This document shows positions 26,416 to 33,494 of a stretch of DNA of 64,000 nucleotides, in pieces. Position numbers and translations under genes: made by a program. The notes beneath the pieces are model-generated. The model saw only the letters and a list, made by a program, of their open reading frames with translations, did no database searches and was not told the DNA's origin. Position 1 is the first letter of the stretch; every line of letters starts with the position of its first letter. The stretch comes from CAYPPG01 sp964412555 (GTDB taxonomy: Bacteria; Hinthialibacterota; Hinthialibacteria; Hinthialibacterales; Hinthialibacteraceae), in contig CAYPPG010000023.1 in the NCBI GenBank assembly GCA_964412555.1, positions 1 through 64,000 on the forward strand, in the 5' to 3' direction.

Positions 26416-27757
26416 AGAGCACAAAATTCTGGTAGTGGACGATTCGTGCAACACGATCGAAGTCCTTCAACGAAATCTCATGTTGCAAGGTTATTCGGTG
26501 TATGTTGCGCTTAATGTTCCCGAAGCGCTCGAGATTCTAAAAACTACACCCATTGATCTCGTCATTACTGATCTCAAAATGCCGAAAGTGAGTGGTCTCG
26601 ATTTGGTACGGCATATCCGGGAAAATTTTCATGATACGGAAGTCATGATGATTACCGGATATCCCACCATCGAGGGAGCGGTCAAAGCGGTTAAAATCGG
26701 CGCGGAGGAATATCTCCCCAAACCGTTCACGGATGAAGAACTTCTTTCTGCCGTTCATCGGGTATTTGAAAAATTGCAAACGCGCCGCATCTGCTTTTCG
26801 GCTTCCTCGCCGCCGGAACGGTTACCGTACGGCCTCATCGGTGAATCGGAAACGATGCAAAATGTATTTAAGGCGATCAGCAAGGCAGCTTCTTCCAACG
26901 CCACCGTTCTCATTACGGGTGAAAGTGGAACAGGAAAGGAACTTGTCGCTCGCGCGATTCATTACAGCAGTCCTCGTTCGGCCTCCGCATTCGTTCCCGT
27001 CAATTGCGGTTGTATTCCGGAAGGACTTCTCGAAAGCGAACTATTCGGTTACGTAAAAGGCTCATTCACAGGCGCTTATGAATCGCGTGCCGGATTTTTC
27101 CAAACGGCGGACGGCGGGACTATTTTTCTGGATGAAATTAGCGAAACCAGCCTTCAAATGCAGGTGAAACTGCTGCGAGTATTGCAAGAAAAAGAAGTGC
27201 AGATGGTGGGTTCGAACCGAAGCAGAAAAGTCGACGTACGAGTTTTGGCTTCCACAAATACCCACCTGCCGGATTTGATAAAAAAAGGCTCCTTCCGCGA
27301 AGACCTATATTTCCGCTTGAACGTCATCACGATTGAATTGCCGCCTCTGCGTCAGCGGGGAGATGATATCCATCTTTTAATTCACCATTTTGCAGAAAAA
27401 TATTCGAAGGAGTTGGGAAAATCGATCCCCAGTTTTTCCGTGGAAGCGCTACAAGTGTTACAAAATTGCCATCATTGGCCGGGAAATGTCCGTGAATTAG
27501 AAAACATTATCCATCGCCTTGTGGTGATGACGGAAAGAGATCACATCGATGTACCTGATCTTCCCTCCATGATGCGTTTTTCCGCAAATCGAAATGCGAA
27601 TCCGTGTCGCTCATTGGCTGAAGTCGAAGCGGAACATATACGCATTGTGTTATCCACTCTGAAAGGAAATAAATCCAAAGCTGCGGAAATTCTCGGAATC
27701 GATCGAAAAACCTTACGCGAGAAATTAAAAAAAACAGATCATGGTTCCATCTCCTGA
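26399..27757 (+). CDS. NtrC-family sigma-54-dependent response regulator
   Basis: The 452-residue regulator has the standard three domains. The receiver (1-120) has the acidic pair in LVVDDS and the phospho-acceptor in VITDLKMP. The AAA+ domain (about 140-375) has Walker A GESGTGKE, the sigma-54 contact loop as GSFTGA (usually GAFTGA) and Walker B GGTIFLDEI. The Fis-type helix-turn-helix (NKSKAAEILGIDRKTLREKL) is at the C-terminus. It opens sigma-54 promoters after phosphorylation by the overlapping kinase. A good -24/-12 element lies only 170 bases beyond its stop, in front of the NuoE/NuoF/glutamate-synthase-like operon, so that operon is the likely target. The ATG at 26399 has AAGGAAAAG upstream. 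Confidence 0.92.
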   Translation: MTTSFEEHKILVVDDSCNTIEVLQRNLMLQGYSVYVALNVPEALEILKTTPIDLVITDLKMPKVSGLDLVRHIRENFHDTEVMMITGYPTIEGAVKAVKIGAEEYLPKPFTDEELLSAVHRVFEKLQTRRICFSASSPPERLPYGLIGESETMQNVFKAISKAASSNATVLITGESGTGKELVARAIHYSSPRSASAFVPVNCGCIPEGLLESELFGYVKGSFTGAYESRAGFFQTADGGTIFLDEISETSLQMQVKLLRVLQEKEVQMVGSNRSRKVDVRVLASTNTHLPDLIKKGSFREDLYFRLNVITIELPPLRQRGDDIHLLIHHFAEKYSKELGKSIPSFSVEALQVLQNCHHWPGNVRELENIIHRLVVMTERDHIDVPDLPSMMRFSANRNANPCRSLAEVEAEHIRIVLSTLKGNKSKAAEILGIDRKTLREKLKKTDHGSIS

Positions 27758-27923
27758 GTCTCAATCAAGCGAGGATTTTCTCCTCACTGGCTCAAAATTC
27801 CCCAAAAAAATCCTGTACTGATTTCTTCTCTACTATTTTTACAACACCTCTTTTGTTTTTATACGGTTATTTTTTCTCCGTTTTGTCTTGTTTTTTAATG
27901 GTCTATGAATTTCCCGACATAAA

Positions 27924-27941
27924 TTGGAATGTAGATTGCTT
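27924..27941 (+). promoter_or_regulatory. sigma-54 (-24/-12) promoter
   Basis: TTGGAATGTAGATTGCTT has GG (27926-27927) and GC (27938-27939) separated by exactly ten bases, with TTGC at the -12 element. The predicted start is near 27951, about 97 bases before the first gene of the operon. It directly follows the sigma-54 activator gene. A second GG...GC pair at about 27996-28010 has spacing 11 and is less likely. Confidence 0.65.
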
Positions 27942-28047
27942 GAAAGCGAATCGGACAGTTTGAAAAAGTTCAATGTCGTTTCTTCCCAATGAATTGGCCA
28001 GGGCATTTGCGGTGGGATACACAGCAAAATGACAAAAGGAAAATATC

Positions 28048-28314
28048 ATGATCGTGGAACAACGAGAGCTCTGTTCGACTTGTAACAATCAATCCACCTG
28101 CATGTACCGCAAAACCCGTAATCACCCCATATTTTTCTGTGAACAGTTTGATCCGTATGTCCCTGTTTCCGGGGCAACGGTTACAAAACATTACTCGCCT
28201 CAATTGATTTCGCACAATAATGTGAAAGGGCTTTGTTCCAATTGTGACAATTACAAAACCTGTACTTTGCCCAAACCCGAGGGAGGAATCTGGCATTGCG
28301 AGGAGTATAGATAA
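28048..28314 (+). CDS. small Cys-rich protein with a duplicated four-Cys motif
   Basis: The 88-residue protein contains two copies of a unit C-x2-C-x5-C-x(11-12)-C: LCSTCNNQSTC...FFCEQF and LCSNCDNYKTC...WHCEEYR. Each unit could hold one zinc ion or an iron-sulfur cluster. It is the first gene after the sigma-54 promoter and ends directly before the NuoE-like start (TAA then ATG), so it is cotranscribed with the redox genes. It might be an assembly factor or electron-transfer partner. I know of no characterised homologue. A one-unit relative occurs at 58214-58381. Confidence 0.7.
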   Translation: MIVEQRELCSTCNNQSTCMYRKTRNHPIFFCEQFDPYVPVSGATVTKHYSPQLISHNNVKGLCSNCDNYKTCTLPKPEGGIWHCEEYR

Positions 28315-28854
28315 ATGAACTACACTTCCACCAAAGTAACCGAAATGCCTACCCGTTTGCAGGAAGACTTCGATACGAGTGGAATCCTGCAAATCGTCGA
28401 GAACCAGAAACATTCACGCGGCGCATTGATCGCCGTGTTGGAAGAGATCCAAGCCGAATATGGATATCTCCCGGAGCCAGCCTTACGGACATTGGCGAAG
28501 GTCATGAATCGTTCTCTCGTCGATATTTATGGAGTAGCTACTTTTTATCGCTCATTCAGTCTTCAACCAAGAGGCAAGTGTTTGATTTCTGTTTGTCTCG
28601 GGACGGCATGTCATGTTCGCGGGGCGCCGATGGTAGTCGAAGAATTTGAACGGCAACTTGGAATTTGCGTAGGGGAAACCACTCTTGACCGGGAATTCAC
28701 ATTGGAAACGGTTAATTGTTTGGGCGCCTGCGCATTAGGTCCGATTGTCTCCGTCAATGGCCATTATTTTGCAAACGTGAACACCGCGAAAGTGAAAAAC
28801 ATCATCCGGAAAGCAAGGCGTGGCATTCCGCAGATGAAGGAATCAGTTGCATAA
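28315..28854 (+). CDS. NuoE-like [2Fe-2S] subunit (24-kDa NADH dehydrogenase type)
   Basis: The 179-residue protein matches NuoE/HndA/HydC, the thioredoxin-fold subunit that passes electrons from the flavin subunit to the iron-sulfur chain. The four cluster ligands appear in VCLGTACHVRGA and VNCLGACALGP, and the N-terminal helical region with DIYGVATFYRSF is typical. It lies just upstream of a NuoF-like gene, but the window has no membrane Nuo subunits. It therefore belongs to a soluble NADH-linked complex and not to complex I. Confidence 0.9.
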   Translation: MNYTSTKVTEMPTRLQEDFDTSGILQIVENQKHSRGALIAVLEEIQAEYGYLPEPALRTLAKVMNRSLVDIYGVATFYRSFSLQPRGKCLISVCLGTACHVRGAPMVVEEFERQLGICVGETTLDREFTLETVNCLGACALGPIVSVNGHYFANVNTAKVKNIIRKARRGIPQMKESVA

Positions 28855-28876
28855 ATCAATAAGGACTGAATTTTAG

Positions 28877-30727
28877 ATGGAAAAACTGAAATCGTTCGAG
28901 CAATTCAACATTCTGCGAAACCAACTGATTCATCAACAGACTTCACACATTCCAACCATTGTCATTCCGGCCGGCACCTGCGGACAAGCCAGCGGCGCCA
29001 ATGATCTAATCCAAATCGCGGAGCAAGAAATACATAACCGCGATCTTGGCAATCAGGTTCAATTACTCGTTACCGGCTGTCATGGTTTTTGCGAAATGGA
29101 GCCATCCGTCTTGATCGAACCGGAAGGCATTTTTTATCCGAAAGTATCCCCCCCAAATATGACCCGAATCATCGAAGCCGTGGTTCAAGGAGAAATCCTC
29201 GACGATCTGCTCTTAAAAAATCCTGAAACAGGTTTTCCAATCCTTTTGCAACGGGAGACTCCTTTTTACAAGAAACAACTTCGTAACATTTTAAGCCGAA
29301 ATGAAAAAACCGATCCTCTTCAAATTGAAAGTTATATCAAAAGTGGAGGCTACTCGGCGCTGGTGAAAGTTCTAGAGACAAGCAATCCCCGTTGGGTGAT
29401 CGAGGAAATTAAAACATCGGGGCTTCGGGGGCGAGGTGGCGCTGGTTTTCCGACGGGAAAAAAATGGGAGTTGTTGGCAAATCAACGAAATGGGCATGGA
29501 AAATTTTTAGTCTGCAACGCCGACGAGGGGGATCCGGGCGCGTATATGGATCGCAGTGTGCTGGAAGGCAATCCCCATAGTATTATCGAGGGAATGATTA
29601 TCGGCGCGTATGGAACCGGGGCAACCGAAGGCGTTATTTATGTTCGCAACGAATATCCTCTTGCAATTAAACATCTGTACGCTGCGTTGCAACAAGCTCG
29701 CGGCTATGGACTTTTGGGTAAGAATATTTTGGGCGCAGGATTTTCCTTCGATATTGGTTTGGTAAAGGGCGCCGGAGCTTTCGTTTGCGGAGAAGAAACC
29801 GCCTTGATTCGCTCCATCGAGGGAAAGATGGGAGAACCCCGTCAACGGCCTCCCTTCCCCATTCAAAAAGGTATTGAAGACAAACCGACGGCAATCAATA
29901 ATGTCGAAACCTGGGCCAATATCCCAATCATTATTGAAAAGGGGGCGGATTCATTTGCGAAAATCGGCGCAAAGAACAATTCCGGAACAAAAATCTTCAG
30001 CCTCGTCGGAAAAATTCGAAATACAGGTTTGGTTGAAGTGCCGATGGGAATTTCTATTCGTGAAATCGTTTACGAAATCGGGGGTGGCCCGAGCGGGAAA
30101 AGTCCTATCAAGGCGGTTCAAACGGGGGGACCGTCTGGTGGTTGCATTCCTGCCGATCGATTTGATTTGCCGATCGATTATGACAGTTTAATCAATGCCG
30201 GATCGATCATGGGTTCGGGCGGCATGATCGTCATGGATGATAATACCTGCATGGTCGATGTCGCCAAATATTTTATGGGTTTCCTGAAAGACGAATCGTG
30301 CGGCAAATGCTTCACATGTCGCAAAGGAACCCAACGGATGTATGAAATATTAGACGACATCACGCAAGGAAAAGGAACGCTTGAACAACTGGATCTACTC
30401 GAAGAATTGGCGCTCGTTGTAAGAGATACCACGATGTGCGGATTGGGGCAGACGGCTCCGAATCCGGTTCTTTCCACTTTGCGATATTTTCGCGACGAAT
30501 TTGTGGAACACATCGAGCATCAACACTGCCCGGCGGGTGTATGTAAAGAACTCATCACCTATTCGATCAATGAAAATTGCAATGGATGTGGTGCCTGCGT
30601 TCAGATTTGTCCGGAACAGGCGATTACCGGCAAGAGAAAGGAACGGCATGTGATCGATGTTGATCGTTGTGTGAAATGCGGAGCGTGTAGAAGCATTTGT
30701 CAGTATGACGCAGTGAATGTTGCATGA
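28877..30727 (+). CDS. NuoF/HydB-type flavoprotein with extra ferredoxin domain
   Basis: The 616-residue protein has four parts. An N-terminal thioredoxin-like [2Fe-2S] domain has Cys in AGTCGQASGA and TGCHGFCEMEP. The FMN/NADH domain has GLRGRGGAGFPTGKKW and ADEGDPGAYMDRSVLEGNPH. The SLBB and N3-type [4Fe-4S] domain has ESCGKCFTCRKG. A C-terminal two-cluster ferredoxin has NCNGCGACVQICP and RCVKCGACRSIC. This architecture is that of the NAD-binding subunit of soluble, often electron-bifurcating complexes (HydB, HndC). It would oxidise NADH or reduce NAD. The partners here are the NuoE-like protein upstream and the two downstream proteins; no hydrogenase H-cluster domain is present. Confidence 0.9.
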   Translation: MEKLKSFEQFNILRNQLIHQQTSHIPTIVIPAGTCGQASGANDLIQIAEQEIHNRDLGNQVQLLVTGCHGFCEMEPSVLIEPEGIFYPKVSPPNMTRIIEAVVQGEILDDLLLKNPETGFPILLQRETPFYKKQLRNILSRNEKTDPLQIESYIKSGGYSALVKVLETSNPRWVIEEIKTSGLRGRGGAGFPTGKKWELLANQRNGHGKFLVCNADEGDPGAYMDRSVLEGNPHSIIEGMIIGAYGTGATEGVIYVRNEYPLAIKHLYAALQQARGYGLLGKNILGAGFSFDIGLVKGAGAFVCGEETALIRSIEGKMGEPRQRPPFPIQKGIEDKPTAINNVETWANIPIIIEKGADSFAKIGAKNNSGTKIFSLVGKIRNTGLVEVPMGISIREIVYEIGGGPSGKSPIKAVQTGGPSGGCIPADRFDLPIDYDSLINAGSIMGSGGMIVMDDNTCMVDVAKYFMGFLKDESCGKCFTCRKGTQRMYEILDDITQGKGTLEQLDLLEELALVVRDTTMCGLGQTAPNPVLSTLRYFRDEFVEHIEHQHCPAGVCKELITYSINENCNGCGACVQICPEQAITGKRKERHVIDVDRCVKCGACRSICQYDAVNVA

Positions 30728-30785
30728 TCTCTCAATATAAAATTTTTTCTAATAATGTTGCTTAATCTATAAGGCTCAAAAAACG

Positions 30786-31466
30786 ATGGTACAACTGGCG
30801 ATTAACGGTTTACAAGTTTCCGTCGAAAAGGGAACCACGATTTTGGAAGCGGCGCGGTTTCTGGGATTTTCTATTCCGACTTTGTGTCATCACGATGGGC
30901 TTTCTCCTTACGGCGCCTGTCGGCTTTGTGTTGTGGAAATCGGCGAGGGACCCAAAGCGAAATTGGTTTCATCCTGCACCCATCCGGTGGAAGAAGGACT
31001 GAAGGTGCGTACCACTTCTTCGCGAGTTTTACGGGCGAGAAAAATGATCCTGGAACTGCTGTTGGCTTCGTGTCCACAATCGAAAGTCATTCAGGATTTG
31101 GCCGCGGCGCACAATATTCGCCGGCAGCGCTTTCGGCAAGAGTATGAAGATTGCATTCTGTGTGGTTTGTGTGTTCGGATGTGCGAGGAACAAATGATGG
31201 CAAAAGCGATTGGATTTCGCGGGAGAGGAGAAAAACGCAGCATCGGCACGCCATTCGATATGAAATCTGATGTTTGCCGGTTCTGTGGAGGCTGCATGTA
31301 TATTTGTCCTGCATGCCAACTTCGCTGCACGTATTCCGAACCGGAAAAGGCAATTTGTGGAGCGTGCGCCAATCTGTCTCCTCCCTGTATCGAAAAAGAT
31401 TCCTTCGACGACATGATGTGTTATATGAATCCCTGCGTCGCGTGTGAAATTGAAAAACAAACCTAA
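30786..31466 (+). CDS. ferredoxin-domain protein resembling the N-terminus of NuoG/HydA
   Basis: The 226-residue protein begins with a plant-type [2Fe-2S] domain (TLCHHDGLSPYGACRLCVVE, then SSCTHPV). The His-Cys ligand motif that follows in NuoG is replaced by LLASCPQS, and a two-cluster ferredoxin follows (DCILCGLCVRMCEE and CRFCGGCMYICPACQ). Further Cys near the C-terminus (CGAC, CIEK, CVAC) could bind another cluster. It is the wiring part of NuoG or HydA without any catalytic domain, so it probably carries electrons from the NuoEF-like pair to the flavoprotein encoded next. Confidence 0.85.
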   Translation: MVQLAINGLQVSVEKGTTILEAARFLGFSIPTLCHHDGLSPYGACRLCVVEIGEGPKAKLVSSCTHPVEEGLKVRTTSSRVLRARKMILELLLASCPQSKVIQDLAAAHNIRRQRFRQEYEDCILCGLCVRMCEEQMMAKAIGFRGRGEKRSIGTPFDMKSDVCRFCGGCMYICPACQLRCTYSEPEKAICGACANLSPPCIEKDSFDDMMCYMNPCVACEIEKQT

Positions 31467-31484
31467 AATAGGAGAGTAACGCAA

Positions 31485-33074
31485 ATGGTAACAAATTTTT
31501 CCAGGATAAACGCTTCGGCAGCAACTCTTACGAAAAATCGGACTGAAGATTCGATTGTTCCTTCATCGGGAATGTGTGTAACGTGCGTGGATGGCTGCAT
31601 CGGCATGTGTGAAATCGGTAAATCCGCCTATCGCGGTCATGAAGTGATTTATCCCCAGCCATTTGGAGTGATTACAACCGCTGGAGAAAAGACCTATCCG
31701 CTGGATTACTCGCATTTTAATATTATGGGAACCGCTGTCGGCGCTTTCGGCATCGAAGAGGATCCTGATCAAGCGATTTTCCCGAAAGTCAATTTGGAAG
31801 TGGTTTTCGGTCATGATAACGGAATTAAATTCCATTATCCCTGGATCATCCCCGGAATTGGTTCCACCGACGTTGCTAAGAATAATTGGGAAGGATTGGC
31901 GATTGGATCAGCACTGGCCGGTACCGGTTTGACTATCGGAGAAAACGTCGTTGGTATGGATCCCGAAGCGGTGATTAAAAATGGGCAAGTCATCGATACT
32001 GCCGATCTAAAACGCCGTGTAAAATTGTATCAGGATCATCAATGTGACGGATACGGCGCGATTATCGTACAAGCAAATATCGAAGATACACGATTGGGCG
32101 CGCAGGAATACGCCATCGAAAAACTCGGCGTGGAATGCGTTGAACTGAAATGGGGACAAGGCGCAAAAAACATTGGCGGGGAAGTAAAAATCAGAGATTT
32201 GAAAAAAGCTCAGCTGTTATATAAGCGCGGATATGTCGTGCTGCCCAATCCTACGGATGCGGATGTAATCCGCGCCTTCGAGCGGGGCGCGTTCAAAGAA
32301 TTCGAGCGGCATTCCCGCGTGGGAATGGTCAGCGAAGAATCGTTTGCTCAACGGGTGGAGGAATTACGGCAAGCCGGCGCAAAATACGTTTTTCTGAAAA
32401 CCGGCGCTTATCGGCCTGCCGATCTGGCCCGAGCAGTCGTGTTTGCATCCCGTTACAAGATCGATCTCTTAACTGTTGACGGCGCCGGCGGCGGCACGGG
32501 GATGAGTCCCTGGCGTATGATGAATGAGTGGGGTGTTCCCCCCGTTGAATTGCACTCTCTCCTTTATCAATATACCAAACGCTTGGCGGATCAAGGAAAA
32601 TATGTACCGGCTTTAGCCGTTGCAGGGGGATTTACCTTTGAAGATCAGATTTACAAAGGTCTGGCTCTCGGTGCGCCCTTTGTAAAATTAGTCGGCATGG
32701 CCCGCGCGCCGATTGCGGCGGCAATGGTTGGAAAGACTATCGGTCGAACCATGCAGGAAAATCAGATTCCTGTCTATATCGAACGGTTCGGCACCACAAA
32801 AGATGAGATTTTTGTGACCGCCAACGAGTTGCGCAGGAAGCTGGGAGCAGAAAAATTCGAAGAAATTCCAACAGGCGCCTTAGGACTATACACTTATTAT
32901 GAGCGCCTAGCTCAAGGATTGCGTCAGATCATGGCCGGTAGCCGCAAATTCTCTTTAAAATACATCGCGCGTGACGATCTGGCCTCGTTGACTCGTGAAG
33001 CGGCGGACGTAAGCGGGATTCAATATATCATGAACGTGGATCAGGAAGAAGTGAATAAAATCTTCAATAGTTAA
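31485..33074 (+). CDS. FMN-binding glutamate-synthase-family protein (GltB central/FMN domain, no amidotransferase)
   Basis: The 529-residue protein contains the TIM-barrel FMN domain of glutamate synthase: KWGQGAKNIGGEVKI, DLLTVDGAGGGTGMSPW and the ALAVAGGFTFEDQIYKGLALGA phosphate-binding region. It lacks the N-terminal glutaminase domain. Its first 45 residues hold CVTCVDGCIGMCEIG, a four-Cys cluster motif. The [3Fe-4S] Cys set of true GltB is not apparent. Such stand-alone proteins are common near NuoEF-like genes, but their substrate is unproven. Reduction of 2-oxoglutarate plus ammonia is one option; a bifurcating or transhydrogenase role is another. It is the last gene of the sigma-54 operon. 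Confidence 0.8.
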   Translation: MVTNFSRINASAATLTKNRTEDSIVPSSGMCVTCVDGCIGMCEIGKSAYRGHEVIYPQPFGVITTAGEKTYPLDYSHFNIMGTAVGAFGIEEDPDQAIFPKVNLEVVFGHDNGIKFHYPWIIPGIGSTDVAKNNWEGLAIGSALAGTGLTIGENVVGMDPEAVIKNGQVIDTADLKRRVKLYQDHQCDGYGAIIVQANIEDTRLGAQEYAIEKLGVECVELKWGQGAKNIGGEVKIRDLKKAQLLYKRGYVVLPNPTDADVIRAFERGAFKEFERHSRVGMVSEESFAQRVEELRQAGAKYVFLKTGAYRPADLARAVVFASRYKIDLLTVDGAGGGTGMSPWRMMNEWGVPPVELHSLLYQYTKRLADQGKYVPALAVAGGFTFEDQIYKGLALGAPFVKLVGMARAPIAAAMVGKTIGRTMQENQIPVYIERFGTTKDEIFVTANELRRKLGAEKFEEIPTGALGLYTYYERLAQGLRQIMAGSRKFSLKYIARDDLASLTREAADVSGIQYIMNVDQEEVNKIFNS

Positions 33075-33494
33075 AGGGGAACGAACCCAAATGACTCATC
33101 GAACTTGAATTATTGAAGTCACAAAGACTCTCAAGCGCAGAAAAAATAGTTAGCTGGAAGAAAAGTTCCGTACGAATCCAGTTCCTTTCCCTCTATCCTA
33201 TTCTCTGTTGACTCATTCCCCAAATCGAATTCTCAAGAAATTTTCAAGTCGACAATCTGATCATGAACTGTGTACTGTCCCTGATTCATTAGGCGGATGA
33301 AATATAGTATTTTTTTTGAAACTCAAAATAGTTACAAACGATTGTCCTTTTCATAAACACTTGCAGGAAAAGAAATCTGGAAAATACCTCTTGTCAAACA
33401 GGAAATCGTGTTTATACTTAACCACCATCTTTTACTAGATAAGAATTGTTACGAAAATATAGAGATTCAAACCATGAAAAGGAGAATAGAACTC
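33075..33494. other. intergenic leader of katG
   Basis: No gene is recognised. It contains the promoter at 33391-33418 and the katG ribosome site AAGGAG. Confidence 0.45.
33391..33418 (+). promoter_or_regulatory. sigma-70-type promoter for katG
   Basis: TTGTCA (33391-33396), a 16-base spacer and TATACT (33413-33418) form a good promoter about 70 bases before the start codon. I see no convincing PerR or OxyR box. Confidence 0.5.

Noticed and set aside
27993..28011. Second possible -24/-12 site (TTGGCCAGGGCATTTGCGG)
   Set aside because: GG and GC are 11 bases apart, one more than sigma-54 tolerates; the site at 27924 has exact spacing.
28315..31466. Soluble [FeFe]-hydrogenase operon
   Set aside because: The HydA-like protein has only ferredoxin domains; no H-cluster Cys motifs are present in any product.
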